Assembly: GCA_028984105.1 (NCBI GenBank)
Contig: CM054802.1
Coordinates: forward strand, 11,524,116 to 11,588,115
DNA: 64,000 bases
Origin: Lavandula angustifolia
Taxonomy: Eukaryota; Streptophyta; Magnoliopsida; Lamiales; Lamiaceae
Direction: 5' to 3'
In this document: positions 24,322 to 37,844 of the stretch, one piece after another
Layout: the number at the start of each line of letters is the position of its first letter
Numbering within the stretch: position 1 is the first letter of the stretch
Made by a program: the position numbers and the translations under genes
The notes under the pieces: generated by a model
Database searches by the model: none
What the model was told of the DNA's origin: nothing
Seen by the model: only the letters and a program-made list of their open reading frames with translations

Positions 24322-25883
24322 TGTTGGATATGAGTCAGTAGATTGATACTCAGCTGTTCTAGGGTTAAAAGAAATTGGGGGAAATCATAGTAGTACTATG
24401 GAATTGAAGATCCCAAAACCGAGCTGATATCAGTAGATTAGTGTGTCGATAGGATTAGCTGATGTATAGGTTAGACGTGATGTAATGCTTATTATTTTTG
24501 TCTAAGTCCTCGTGACGGGGTAGTTGTTGAACCGATCTTCACCGAAGATACTTTTCGAACCCCACGTCATCGTGTAATCGCTTGCATTCTTCGTCGGCAG
24601 CTGATATCAAACTCGAGTTGAAGATCCCGCATCAGTCGACCGGACCTCGCAGAAGCATTCTCTACAAGCCGATGGTCATCGTAGAAGAACCAAGGCAGCA
24701 AAGTATACCTTCGCATCGACCAACCGACTATCGAAGCTCACTTTTTTCGCCGACGACTCACCAAGAAGAAGACAGACTTTCGAGTATCGTATCCGACGTA
24801 AAAGCGACCCAAAGACTTAAAGTCCCTTCAAATGTTCGAAAGAAGACATACGAGGTAGTTTGAACGGCCAACTCGACACTCACCAACTACAAACCTCGAC
24901 CAATGAGAAGCCGACAACGCTTACATACTCTACACGAAAAAGTCGCTCTCATGAACGGTCGCATTAATCGCCCCTCGCAACAAAGTTGAATAGTGGCCGT
25001 TTTCTTTGGACGCTTGTGACACGTGGCATCGTCGTCTCCAACGGACATATGTCACAACTCACAACTATAAATAGAGAAGGATTTGAAGATTTCAACAAGA
25101 GGAATATACGCGAAATCAAGGGATATCATTCAAGCTCACAACGCTCTAGAACCTTCAAGCTTATCCGAGAGACGAACTAGTTTTCATAGAACACTTCTTG
25201 TAGTTCATCTCTCTAGAGCACTTTGATCCCTATCTTCTCTAGACTAAGCTCATTGCTAGATTCATAGCTTAGATCCGAAGGAGTTCACATTTAGTGAATT
25301 GTTCTTGTTGTAAGAACTCCTTCTCAGTTGGAGAATATTCCCTCCCTTCTAAACTTAGGTTTGGATTGTAAAGTCGCTAAGGACTATAACTTAGAGGGAA
25401 CTGTCCCAAGGAGACGGTATCCCCGCTCGAGGCTTGCTCGGAATAATCAACAAGTTCTCTCCGCCTTGTTCGGGACCGTGGACGTAGGATCTTGCGTATC
25501 CGAACCACGTTAAATCGCTTGTGTTCATTTCTTGTTTTATCGCATTGCATTCAACCGACTTGAAAATCATAAGTTTGCATAAAACGTATTTTATAAAGTG
25601 CACACCAAAAGATTTAACTTGCAAAAACGCGTTTTCAAAAGAGACGACTCCGGGCCTAACACTTATCCGCACTACGGTCTCCGACCGGAGTTTCGTAATA
25701 CCGACATCGCCGGCAGAAGAGCTCGTAAGCCGACTCACTTTGACCCCAGTGATCGAAGGCTTACTTGGCCTCGTTCATCGGGTTGCAAACATCGGCTTCA
25801 CCGACCTTCACCGAGAAAAAGAAACAGAGCTCGTGTGTATTCACCCCCCCCTCTACACCCGACTTTTCGTCTCCGGACCAACA
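24322..25883 (+). repeat. 5' LTR of element A
   Basis: This is a 1562-bp TG...CA repeat, colinear with 36286-37839. Differences from the 3' copy are mostly small indels and substitutions at CCG, CGG, CAG and CTG motifs. Confidence 0.92.
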
Positions 25884-25885
25884 AT

Positions 25886-25897
25886 TGGTATCGAGCG
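25886..25897 (+). other. Primer-binding site of element A
   Basis: TGGTATCGAGCG lies 2 bp after the 5' LTR. The usual initiator-Met tRNA complement is TGGTATCAGAGC, so two bases appear to be missing. Confidence 0.7.
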
Positions 25898-26010
25898 CAC
25901 GGTGTTCAACCGATCGCCGGTTCGAAATATTGGTCCTCTCGAACCGATCCCGAAAACCGTTTTCACCGCATAAGCATCTTCTCAAGCATCCTTATACTCT
26001 TACTCTTACA

Positions 26011-27130
26011 ATGTTCGATATGTCGGGTATTAGGATGGTGCCGATGTTCTCAATAGAGAACTACACGGTATGGCGCGTACGTATGGAGGCACACCTAACG
26101 TCACTCCACGACAAGCATGTCGGATGTCCTAGAGTCGGGACCGATCATTCCTATGATCGACAAAGATAGTATTTGCTGGCCGGAGGAGGCGTGGGAGCAC
26201 AAACCGGTGCTAAGATTCCCAAAGACAAATCTCGCTTCACGCCCGAAGAAAAGAAGTTGCACAACCTTGACCGAGTTGCACGTAATGCCATACCGACTAC
26301 GCTCGGTGACTCACACCTCGGAAGGGTACAAGATTGCAAAACGGCGAAAGAGCTATGGGACGCCTTGGCCGTACCGAGCCATGGAACCCCTCGGATCAAA
26401 GAGAACAAGCTCGAGCTAGAGCTTCGTGAAGTTCGACGCCTTTGCAATGGAGCCTACCGAAACCATTGACGAGCCGAGTGTCGATTCACCAATCAAGTCA
26501 ATGTTATCAATGGGTTGGGAGGTCGTTCACCAACAAGGAGATGAACACCAAGATCTTGAGAGCGTTGCCCCGACGTAAGTGGCTTCCATTTGCTACTTAT
26601 TTACGTCGCTCCGATCTAAATGCTCTAACTCCCGATGTTATATTTTCGTAATTAAAATCGGAGGAATTCGAGCATAGCCTTACCCCAAAAGTGCTTAAGC
26701 GCTCCAGCTGACACACGGTTCGACCACGCCTTCAAGGCAACAAGCAATACCGGAGCCAAGCCTATTTCCTCAAGCAAAGCCGTGGCCACATCGCAGCAAA
26801 GTCTCTCGAGACTTCGAGGCCCCGACCGGCCTAGCACCGATGGCTCTCAAATATCGAGGGAAAAGGAGAGAGTCGAAAGCCGAGGAAATACAACCGAGAT
26901 TCTTCCTCGGGTAAGAAAGACTATCATAAGAAAGAAGAATCTAATCCTTCTACCGAATGCGGGAAATCGGAGTCTCGCCGCCATCCATCTAAAGACTCAC
27001 GGGTAAGAGCAAAGCAGAACATCTACCCGCTACAACCGCAAGAAGGAGGGACACTATCGCACGATTGTCCCGAACTCTCGACTGCTCAAAGAGCGAACGG
27101 CAAGCCGAGGAGAAAGAAGTTCGCCGAGAG
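26011..27130 (+). pseudogene. Element A gag (degenerate)
   Basis: It starts at the ATG at 26011, with the gag-type opening FSIENYTVWRVRMEAHL. A UBN2-type gag segment is split over frames (26173-26469; DRVARNAIPTTLGDSHLGRV and CKTAKELWDAL), and a decayed zinc knuckle (KKEGHYRT) lies near 27040. At least three frame changes occur. The product would be the capsid/nucleocapsid protein of the retrotransposon. Confidence 0.7.
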
Positions 27131-28319
27131 ACGGCAGGCCTATATAGCCGGAGAGATATCCGATAACTCAATTGAGGAGGATACATTCATGTATTCTTCG
27201 AAGATGAAGCCGCGTTCGTCGCAGCTTGAGGTCGCAGAGACAGTTCTCGATGAGTCGACCGAATACCGTCTCGATGGCCGGAGAAGAGGCCGAGGTAAAT
27301 TCTAAACGCATTATTACCTCTTCTTCACATAGCACACAAGACACGTGCTCGGTCACGTATGATCCTCTGAGATGTGGTACAAGCCTACGATGATCTCGCT
27401 AGAGGAACAAGATTCAGCCGAGCAGAGAGTTCGTGCAGAACCATCCGGGAACTTGAACAGTAAAGGCCGAGAATCGGAGACTTTCTTCTCGATTGTCGGG
27501 TCTCTACCGAGTCCGTGGATCTAGTTGCGAGACTCAAGGAAGAGATTGAATCTCTCATGACTAAGTCTCGGCTTCAAGAGACTCGAGATCTCGGCTCGAC
27601 CAAGGACAATTTCGAGAAAGAGACCGAAATAGCCAAGCTCGACCGAAGCTCACGGACGTGCGAGAATGACTATGACTTACTCGGAAGGAGTGACGAAGTC
27701 CGGAGAGGATTGATGACCGAACAATACACGGGAGCTAAGGAGAAGCTTGAAAGCATGCTTAGAGCTCAACGGTCAACTTCGTGAAAGAAGGCCCGGGCTA
27801 TACACACGAAGCTTCTACCTCCAAAAGCTCAGCAACCCCGGGCCGATAGGTTCGTCGGAGGAAAGGTGCAAGCCGCCGACACCACACCTCGGGCGAAAAA
27901 CAAACGAGAAAATAATTACACCTCGCCCGAGTAGCAACAAGCAAATGACCAAAGGTTCCAGCCCTGGACACCGCGATCAAATTCGTGGGGAATCAAGAAG
28001 GTCGGATGGGCGTAACAGCATACAAGGAGCCACCGTATGAGCACCCGGCACAAGACGGCTCGTACTACTATGAGCCCTGTGGTCGGGAGAAGCGCTAAGA
28101 CTCGGAAGAAGAGAGCTCCCGAACCCAAAATTATCAGCAGAAAGTCGGTATCTCCAAGTCCTGTGGAGAAGAAAGCCGATAAGGTTCGAAGAAGAAGTCC
28201 GGAACTTCTAAGGTCCCGAGACAGATCCGGGTTCCGAAATCACCCACTAACCCGTAAGGACCCAATCGAACCAAAGGGTACCTAAAAATGCCTCTGTTTT
28301 GCGGTGTGCATAAGGACCC

Positions 28320-29460
28320 GTGGATAGTGGACGGCGGCTGCTCGAGACACATGACCTACCGTAAGAGCTCGCTAACCAACTACGTACAAGAAGATGGTCC
28401 CGAGTGAATTCGGTGACAATTCCAAAGGCTACACAAGGGGATACGGAACGCGAACATTGGGACCGCCACGGCCTAAAGAGTAACATATGTTGAAGGACTT
28501 CAACATAATCTCCCTTTCGCCATCAATTCGTGATAATCTTAACAGAGTAATCTTTGACACCGGTTTCGTGATATTGTTGACAAATCTACAAGGGAAAACA
28601 GTGTTATCGTGTTCGCGGAGGAAGAACATCTATGTTGCAAACCGGAATACCGCAGTAACCCGAGGCTTGCTTGCTCGCACGTACTAAATCGAGTAACAAG
28701 TCAGCCGGCTATGGCACAAGAGACTCAACCACCGAACTTCAAGACCATGAACAAGCTTGTCAAGAACTCTAAAGTCGAGGACCGCCCAACGAATCGTTTA
28801 TCAAAGACAGTAAATTGTGAAGCGTGCCTCGAAGGGAAAGCAAACAAAGAGTAGCAATCCACCTATTCCGTCACCTTCCACCGATGGAATCCTTCACCGC
28901 TTCACATGGACTTATTCGGGCAGTCTCTCCGGTGACTATAAGAGGCAAGAAGTATGCCCTCGTCGTCATAGACGACTTCTCGAGATATACTTGGGTCATC
29001 TTCATCGCCAACAAATCGATGTTCGACCGAGTTACCTAATCTACCGAAGAAACTCGGTGTGGAAAAGAACATCAAGATTAAGAAGATACGCTCGACAGGA
29101 GGAACAGAGTTTCTAAACTCGGTAGTTAAGACATACTGCGATAAAGAGGGAATTCAAGCACGAGACATCAGCTGCGCGCACCCTCGGCCAGAACGGACTT
29201 GCCGAACGTAAGAACGAGAACTCTCAAAGAAGCAAGCAAGAACGCTCCTCGCAGATTCTCGGACTACCCTCAAAGTTTTGGGCTGATGCTATCGACACCG
29301 CCCGTTACACTCGGAATCGATCACTACCGATACAAAGAACACATGAAGACGCCATACGAATCTGTGGAAAGGGAGAATTCCTTCTATTTCTCATTTTCAT
29401 GTTTTCGGTTTGTCCTTGCTTTATCCACAACAATGGGAAAGATCAGTTGAAGGTCTTTGA
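28320..29460 (+). pseudogene. Element A protease and integrase region (degenerate)
   Basis: A protease-like WIVDGGCSRHMTYRKSSL lies at about 28321. An integrase core remnant (RGKKYALVVIDDFSRYTWVIF) lies at about 28940-29005, followed by an ARTSAxxxGxAERKN-like region in several frames. The order protease-integrase ahead of reverse transcriptase defines Ty1/copia. Confidence 0.72.
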
Positions 29461-30159
29461 TAGCAAATCTGATCAAGGAGTATTCTTAGGATACTCCCGA
29501 AGTCAAGTAAAGCCTTCGTAGTTTTTAACTATCGAACTCTTTGCGTGGAGGAAAGCCCTCATGTTGTTTTTGATGAATTTGTTACCGAGAACGAGGAAAG
29601 ATACAAAGTCAAGTACCGAGGATGTCGGCAAAGAAGCTACGGGATCTCGAACTAAATGACAAAGCCGAAAAGATCCAAAGATTGTTGGGATGATGAGTCG
29701 GAAGATGAAGAAATTCGGACTCGGCCCAACAAGCAATGTAGCTAACCTAGTTGATTCTATCGAACGTAATCAACAACGGGTAACTTCGGTCGATGAGGAA
29801 GCCCCCGTGGTAACCGAGACCTCTACCGAGAATATAAACTCGGGGGGAACCATTAATGTTCCCGAGCCGAATGCCCCCGAACCCGGAAACTCGGTAGATC
29901 CTAACCTTCTTATCGAATTACTACGACCACAAAACAAGATTCACTCGAAATGCCTAATACACCTACCGATCCGTGCGAAGTGGTATCGAAGAAGAAGCCC
30001 GACTCGGGCGTTCGTGGCTCGATGCTCATTCTTCGGATCTTATCATTGGAGATCCATCAGCAACTATAAGGACGAGATCAAGATTAATTCAAGGAGAAAG
30101 CTCACTTTACTCTTGTTTTCTCGTCTACGTAAGAACCTCGTCGATAGAGGACGCACTTA

Positions 30160-31690
30160 AAGATGCCGATCGGGTCATTGCTATGCAAGAAGAGCTGAAC
30201 CAGTTCGTCGAAATGAAGTTTGGGAGCTTGTCGACGCACCTGCACATCAGCACGTGATTGGAACTAAGTGGGTCTTCAAGAACAAGCGAGATGAAAACAA
30301 CGTCATTGTCGGAAATAAAGCTCGACTAGTTGCTAAAGGATACGACAAAGCGAGAGGAATTGACTTTGATGAAACATTTGCTCCGGTCGCCGCGATTGGA
30401 AGCCATTCGTCTTTTCCTAGCTTATACGCAACACATCGAGATTTAAGGTATATCGAGATGGATGTGAAGTCGGCTTTTCCGAACGGCGCATCGAAGGAAG
30501 AAGTCTACGTGGAACAACCGCCCGGCTTTCGCCAGGGACGTCGAGTGTACGTGACTTAGGAAAGCTCAGTATGGGTTAAAACAAGCACCCGTGGCTTGGT
30601 ATGATACCCTATCAGACTTTCTACTTCGTAAAAGGTTTTCAAAAGGGGACGGTAGATCGCACCCTATTCAAAGATAAAGTCGGAAGATGACATTCTATTG
30701 GTGCAAATCTATGTGGACAACATCATTTTCTACGCGTAAACGAAGTTATATGTCGGCAGTTCGAGAAGATGATGAAGGAAAAATTCGAGATGTCCATGAT
30801 GGGAGAGATGAATTATTTCCTTGGATTTCAAGTAAAACAATCACCGAAGGAATCTTCATCAATCAAGCCAAATACACTCGAGATCTTCTCAAAAGATTCG
30901 GCTCGTGATTCCAAAGAAACCGCTCCAAGATCCCCATGAACACGAACTTTAAAATCGATCTAGACAAAGAGGGAGCTTCGTTAACTCTACCGATTATAGA
31001 GCTATTATTGGTTCTTTACTTTATTTAACAACTAGCCGACCGACATAACTTATCGCCGTAGGTGTATGCGCAAGATTTCGAGCGAATCCCAAGCGAAGTC
31101 ATCTAGACTCGCCGAAGAAGATTCTGCGATATCTAAGAGGAACACTGGTGGGTTATGGTATCCTCGCCGATGACAATCTAATACCGACAAAGTTATTCTC
31201 GATGCCGATTACGCGAGGATGTAGGATAGATCGAAAATCAACTTCCGGAACATGTCGGTTCCTAGGCAAAGAAGCCGATATCGTGGTTTTCAAAGAAACA
31301 AGCACTCGGCAGCTACGTCCACTACCGAAGCCGAGTACATGGCTGCAGGAAGTTGCTTCGTGCCCGCATCCTTTGGCTTCGACAACAATTGAGAGATTAT
31401 GGTATAACTTCGTGATGAAGTGCCCATCTACGCGTGACTCCACCAAGGCAATAGCTATAACTCAAAACCCGAGTTCTACATACCGTATGCAAGCACGTGG
31501 ACATCCGACACCACTTCATCGGAGACCATGTCGAAAAGAAGGACATCGGGATGGAGAAAATCCATACCGACAAGCAAAGGGGCGATATACCGACCAAACC
31601 ACTAGCCGAGAACAAAGTTCGAGAACTATCGGTTGAGCTAGGTTCCGCTCGATCCTACCGAGACAAGTCAAGAGAAGCCGACTACCGATA
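30160..31690 (+). pseudogene. Element A reverse transcriptase and RNase H (degenerate)
   Basis: The reverse transcriptase start is clear: GTKWVFKNKRDENNVIVGNK, ARLVAKGYDKARGIDFDETF and EMDVKSAFPNG (30254-30520). The catalytic region reads YVDN instead of YVDD (near 30710). The RNase H portion (about 31150-31650) contains DRKSTSGTCRFLG and a C-terminal remnant. Frames change repeatedly, so no active enzyme is encoded as read here. Confidence 0.75.
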
Positions 31691-32374
31691 ATAATATACT
31701 TAACAACAATGTGTATCGGTATGGAATCGGCATGACAAGTCGAAAACTTAGTACGATGACTCGGTTGGGAGATGCACACCTGTACACAAGGGAGAACATG
31801 GTCATCGCACAACCATCCTCCCGATAAATGATGGTAACCGCTGATAAGTTCGATGAAGAGGTTTGCGTAGTATCGTTACTTAATTTGTTCGAAGCATGCC
31901 GCATTTAATGCATCGGCCGCTTGCATTCGGTTGCCTAGGAGCATTTATTCCTTACCATTTATTATGTTTAAGGTTTGAGGAAAGGTCGACAGGACTCCTC
32001 GCCCGAGTAATTAATGCTCTTCGTTGCGCATTTAATGCATGTCTTCTCCATTAGCTTTATTACGTATATCTATATTTTTGGCGGCTATTGTAATCATTCT
32101 TTTATAACATTTAATCTTAGCCGCCCCTTGATTTTGAAAGATTAAATTTGAACCGTGCGATTCAAACTAAAGATCAAACTCAATATACAAAATCTTTCAT
32201 CTTCTATCAACTCCTCACTTTTCGCCATTCTCATATCTTAGAGCTTTTTCTTAGCGATTCGGTTTCCTTCCTTACATCCTCATTCAAACCGCATTGCTAT
32301 ATCTCTTTTCAAGCTCTATTTCACGGTAATGTATCGGATGTCCGCTAGCAACTACTAACTTACTCTATTTTCAA

Positions 32375-35300
32375 GTGCTAATATGTTGTTTTGCGATTTC
32401 AATGGCGAACGTTCAAACTCCGAACAACATTGAGGAGATTGTAGCCTCCAGGATTCTGTTTGAACCTACCTTGGCCTTCCGCCAAGTGGAGATCTCTTTC
32501 CTTGAACCCGTGTTTGACGCTTTGGAGCGTTCGGGGTTGGAGATGCTTGGTTTCGAAGCACCCCGTGCTTTTCTCCCTCGATGTGTCGCCGAAGTTTATT
32601 TCAACCGGAAATCTCTAGCGTCGGGAGGAGAGGAATCGTCCTTCTCTTATCAGAAGGAAGTCGATCAAGATGAGTGGGAGTCAGCTGTTCTTACCTTCGA
32701 TATTCAAGATGCTCTAGCTCTCTCTTTCGATCTTCCCAACTCCGGCATTTCTCCGATTGGATACAAGGAGAAGGAGATCAATGCATATGTGCAGAAATTC
32801 TGTGGACGCAAGGATGTGGCGTTCAAAACAGCTTTACCGAGGAATTTGTTGCTACCTCAGTACAGAGGTCTAGCTTACGTGGTATCGCACATTCTGACAA
32901 GTTCAGCTGGATCATATGATCAACTGTCCAAACCTAGGATTCAGCTGATGATGGCAATAGACGATGGGGTTGAAGTGAACTGGGGACGAGTATTATACTA
33001 CTCAGATGAAGGCACATGCTCAGAAGTTCACCACATTACCCACTGGCGAGAGGAGGATAGCCAGTGTGGGTAAACTTCTATTCGGAACAAAGATGTTCGG
33101 TTCGATAGAATGCATAGTTCAGAGGAACTCAGCTGTTGAGAACTCAGCCTTTGAGGACTCCAAGTACTTTGACAAGAAGTCTATCAAATTTATGACAAAG
33201 GCCGGAGCGTAAAAGTCAATTGGCAAGGGGCCACTTCGAACCGAAGAGAGCGGCGTCGCTCTCGCCCCCAACCTGTCCAAGTGCCAAAGAAGAGGAGGTT
33301 GGCTAAGAATCGACCTGCTTGAGGTCACAGTGGCTCGGCCCACTTACCATTATTCAGCCAGCTCCTCCTTCTACTCAAGAGGAGCAACTACTCGATTCGA
33401 GATCTTGGAATCGAGGGAGCGACGATCAAGGACAAAGTCCAAGTGATCGGCTACGAGGGAACAGAGTCCGACAAGAGGGAACCGTCACCCGAACCTACTG
33501 CTGAGTGGACAACAACCGACACCACTGATTGCGTCTGCCGCACCGAGATTCGACTAGAGATACCGAGAAATTGCCGAGCACGCAGATCCTGGTTGAAATA
33601 GCAAGAAGGACAAGAGCTCGGATGCTCTTAAGGTTTCTCTGCACTGGGACATTCTTATTGACTTTGCCAAATCCCAGCGAGTCACCGGATGAGCATCGAC
33701 GGAGAGGAGCAAGAGCTCCAAGCCAAGATTGGATTCGGAGAGCCACCGATGTGGCGTCTTTCGAAGATTTGAGAGCTGCAATGCTCTATTTACTGAGCTT
33801 GAGAGCTCCGACTGAAACAACTCCGCCCCCATCTCCACCTTCTGATAAAGGCGATAATGATGATCAAGATGAGGAGATGGATGGAAAACCCAAGGAAGCG
33901 CACCGGGGAGAATCTGGCGAGGGACAAACTCCCCAAGAGAAGAGCCCAACACCACCCATAGTCACATCTCGGTGAGGCTACAACCGCTCCGAAGTACGTA
34001 GGGAGCGATTGATCTCGTTCTCTCGAGCAGAGGCTCGGAACCAGCTCTTATCAGATACAACCCATCGGTTCCGTGTCCTCACGTTCTGTCAATAGGGCTA
34101 TCAAACGCCAAGGTGAGAAAAATCGACTCCTAGCCAAAGATGTTCACTTCAAATGGGAGAAGTACACCAAGGCTCAGAACGAAGCTCTAAGTAAGTTGGC
34201 CGCCGACATCTCCACCCCCTAAAGAGGCTTCTCACAGATTTCAAGGAGATAGTTGAGCAGGCCCTAAGTGCTCAAAAGGCCGATTTATCGGCCACGAGTC
34301 GGCATGCTTGCCACTCAAAGCATAAAACTTTCTCGGAGCAAGTGACTCAAGCGATGAAAACAATTCAAGGCTTCATTGATGAGAGAAACAAGATAGCAAC
34401 CACCTCTCTTCAAACAGCCATCAAGCAACAAAGTGAGGCCTTAAAAGCCATTCGTAAAGAAATGACAGAATCAAATGATCAAGCTCGCTGAAACTCCGTC
34501 AGAGTCGCCCGCTCGTTGAAGAAATCTAGAGCCGATCGGGAGAAAGACTGGGAAAACTACCGTAACTTGGTCGGTGATTTTGATGACACGATTACCCGCA
34601 TCAAAGATTCTGCTGCACAACTGGAGCGAGACGTAAAAGCTATCCGCACCTCCTCGGCGAATATTGCCGATGCCAAAAAGGGGGAAGATATTGTGAAAGA
34701 TGAACCCGATACGGATACACCGACGTCCGGATCCTCGAGGGACGAGGCTCGGGAGGCGGACCCTCCTCGCCAGCCAGAGCCCTCGACCGCAGAGATTCGG
34801 GGGGAACAGGCTCCGGAGGCGGGACCAACTAATCGAAAGGTACATCTATCGAGGTCCTTCTCCTTGATTTCCCACTACCAGCCACCCCCATCTCCTCTTC
34901 ACCTGTGCACATAGACGAAATCGCTCAATTCCTTGAAGAGCCACCGAAGAAGAAGAGTCTCAAAAGCCGCCGCAGAGGTCGGGGAAGGAAATCGCTATCG
35001 AATCCACTACTCCTTCCTCCCCGATCAAGAAGTTTAAATCAAAAGCGGAGCAAGAGGCATTCGACCTCGGAATAGCCCAAGAGCCGCAAGACAAGCCGGA
35101 CCAGGAGCGTCGGCTAGAGGAGGCAAAGCGGCAAATAAAAGCCTAAGGGCAAAGCTGTCGTGGGCAAAGGAAAGAGAAAGGTCATTAATACGGTCGAAGA
35201 GCAAAAGAAGAAAGCCCAAGAAGAATTTGCTAAGGCTCTTCCGATCGAAATCAAAGCTACGCTCGAGTATTCCCATATCTACTCTTACACCCGAGCGGAT

Positions 35301-35960
35301 AGCGTAAGATCAAACGACACGGGAGGCGACGCTGCAAGGACCGAGTCTCGGACGAGGAGACACTAGAGCGGCCGCTCTCCGTGAGAAGAAAAGGATGGCC
35401 GACCCGGCAAGAATGAAAAGCCTATCTCGATAAACCAAGGCCGATCCAAGAAGGCGGATCCCGAGAGGATCTAAGTTCATCGGGGGCCCCCACATCAAGC
35501 AACAACCGATTCAAAGATGTGGATAAGTGGGTGCCGGCTGATATGAATGAACATCGGGAGAGATTGAAAGAAACTTTTATCAAAGGCTACTACGTATGGC
35601 GCATTTACCCACTTGATCGCCCAGCCGATCAGCTCTTTGAGGAGTTGATTACGAGATTTAATGTTGAATTTCGTGAACGGTGAAGCAAGTCATGGAATCA
35701 CGGGAATGTAACCTTCCGTGCCCCGACTTTCCGACGTATTCCACCGCCGAGACTTGCTAGTGGACTCGCCGAGCACTAAGGACATAGAAAGAGAAGTGGA
35801 GGAAGCCGCCTACGCCCGAGCCTCGCTCCCGTAAAGGCCGATGATAACTTGGAGATCCGGGAGATTCGAGCTAGAGTGTATAAATACTATTACCGGATCC
35901 TCCCGAGGAAAAATCCACCGACTTCAAGAAGAAAACGCAAGTTCAAGAAGCAAAGAAGCA
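32375..35960 (+). pseudogene. Element A additional ORF downstream of pol (env-like position)
   Basis: A 232-codon open frame (32375-33073; ATG also at 32402) opens this region, with segments such as AEVYFNRKSLASG and PQYRGLAYVVSHIL. It resembles the domain often labelled putative plant transposon protein in retroelements, but this is from memory of the family. Downstream frames are proline/acid-rich (33529-33975), then lysine/glutamate-rich with coiled-coil character (about 34150-35960). It is colinear with pol and ends about 0.3 kb before the 3' LTR. In sireviruses this position holds the optional env-like gene. A function for this product is not known, and no membrane or fusion features could be confirmed because the frame is broken. 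Confidence 0.6.
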
Positions 35961-36273
35961 GTGATTTTTTTTTTCTCCTCATCTTTTGTAATAGCATAGG
36001 AACTATGTAATTCTTGATATATATATATCAGTTCCTTCCGCTTGATAGACAATTACTCATTGTCTTTCAACCTTTTACTTTGTGTTTACACTACTCGATC
36101 ACCAAGTGATCGACACACACTCACATCGGTTTCTCGATCTTGCCTTTCTCTCACCCGCTCGAAGTTCATTTACTATTATCGCTTTTCCTCGGATGCTTTA
36201 AGGGGGGAAATTGTTGTCGTAGGACAAGATATCTTTAATAGATATTAGAGTATAGAGGTTTTGACATCATCAA

Positions 36274-36285
36274 TTAGGGGGAAAT
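36274..36285 (+). other. Polypurine tract of element A
   Basis: TTAGGGGGAAAT lies immediately before the TGTTGG of the 3' LTR. This is the expected plus-strand priming site. Confidence 0.75.
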
Positions 36286-37839
36286 TGTTGGATATGAGTC
36301 AAGAGATTGATACTCACTGTTCTAGGGTTAAAAGAAATTGGGTGAAATCATAGTAGTACTATGGAATTGAAGATCCCAAAACCGAGCTGATATCGGTAGA
36401 TTAGTGTGTCGATAGGATTAGCTGATGTATAGGTTAGACGTGATGTAATGCTTATTATTTTTGTCTAAGTCCTGTACGGGGTAGTTGTTGAACCGATCTT
36501 CGACGAAGATACTTTTCGAACCCCACGTCATCGGTGTAATCGCTTGCATTCTTCGTCGGCACCGATATCAAACTCGGTTGAAGATCCCGCATCACCGACC
36601 GGACCTCGCAGAAGCATTCTCTACAAGCCGATGGTCATCGGTAGAAGAACCACGGCAAGCAAAAGTATACCTTCGATCGACCAACCGACTATCGAAGCTC
36701 ACTTTTTCGCCGACGACTCACCGAAGAAGACAGACTTTCGAGTACCGTATCCGACGTAAAGCGACCCAAAGACTTAAAGTCCCTTCAAATGTTCGGCGAG
36801 AAGACATACGAGGTAGTTTGAACGGTCAACTCGACACTCACCAACTACAAACCTCGACCAATGAGAAGCCGACAACGCTTACCTACTCTACACAAGAAAG
36901 CTGCTCTCATGAACAGTGCATTAACCGCCCCCTGCCGCAACAAAGTTGAATAGTGGCCGTTTTCTTTGGACGCTTGTGACACGTGGCATCGTCGTCTCCA
37001 ACGGACATATGTCACAACTCACAACTATAAATAGAGAAGGATTTGAAGATTTCAACAAGAGGAATATACGCGAAATCAAGGGATATCATTCAAGCTCACA
37101 ACGCTCTAGAACCTTCAAGCTTATCCAGGAGACGAACTAGTTTTCATAGAACACTTCTTGTAGTTCATCTCTCTAGAGCACTTTGATCCCTATCTTCTCT
37201 AGACTAAGCTCATTGCTAGATTCATAGCTTAGATCCGAAGGAGTTCACATTTAGTGAATTGTTCTTGTTGTAAGAACTCCTTCTCGGCTTGGAGAATGTT
37301 CCCTCCCTTCTAAACTTAGGTTTGGATTGTAAAGTCGCTAAGGACTATAACTTAGAGGGAACCGTCCAAGGCACGGTATCCCCGTCGAGGCTTGCTCGGA
37401 ATAATCAACAAGTTCTCCCGCCTTGTTCGGGGACCGTGGACGTAGGATCTTGCGTATCCGAACCACGTTAAATCGCTTGTGTTCATTTATCGTTTTATTG
37501 CATTGCATTCAACCGACTTGAAAATCATAAGTTTGCATAAAACGTATTTTATAAAGTGCACAACAAAAGATTTAACTTGCAAAAACGCGTTTTCAAAAGA
37601 GACGACTCCGGGCCTAACACTTATCCGCACTACGGCCTCCGACCGAGTTTCGTAATACCGACATCGGTCGCAGAAGAGCCTCGAAGCCGACTCACTTTGA
37701 CCCCAAGTGATCGAAGGCTTACTTGGCACTGTTCATCGCTTGCAAACATCGGCTCAATGACCTTCACCGAGAAAAAGAAACAGAGCTCAGTGTATTCACC
37801 CCCCCCCTCTACACCCGACTTTTCGTCTCCGGACCAACA
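36286..37839 (+). repeat. 3' LTR of element A
   Basis: This is a 1554-bp repeat, TGTTGGATATGAG to ACCAACA, followed by the duplication ATTTA. Confidence 0.92.
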
Positions 37840-37844
37840 ATTTA

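Larger units (their letters stand above)
24322..37839 (+). mobile_element. Element A: 13.5 kb Ty1/copia retrotransposon, sirevirus-like
   Basis: Two LTRs of about 1.55 kb begin TGTTGGATATGAG and end ACCAACA. They are flanked by a perfect 5-bp duplication ATTTA (24317-24321 and 37840-37844). A primer-binding site beginning TGGTATC follows the 5' LTR, and a polypurine tract AGGGGGAAAT precedes the 3' LTR. The domain order gag, protease, integrase, reverse transcriptase, RNase H identifies Ty1/copia. About 4.5 kb between RNase H and the 3' LTR carries an additional coding region, which in copia elements is typical of the sirevirus (SIRE) lineage. All coding regions are broken by frameshifts and stops. 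Confidence 0.93.
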
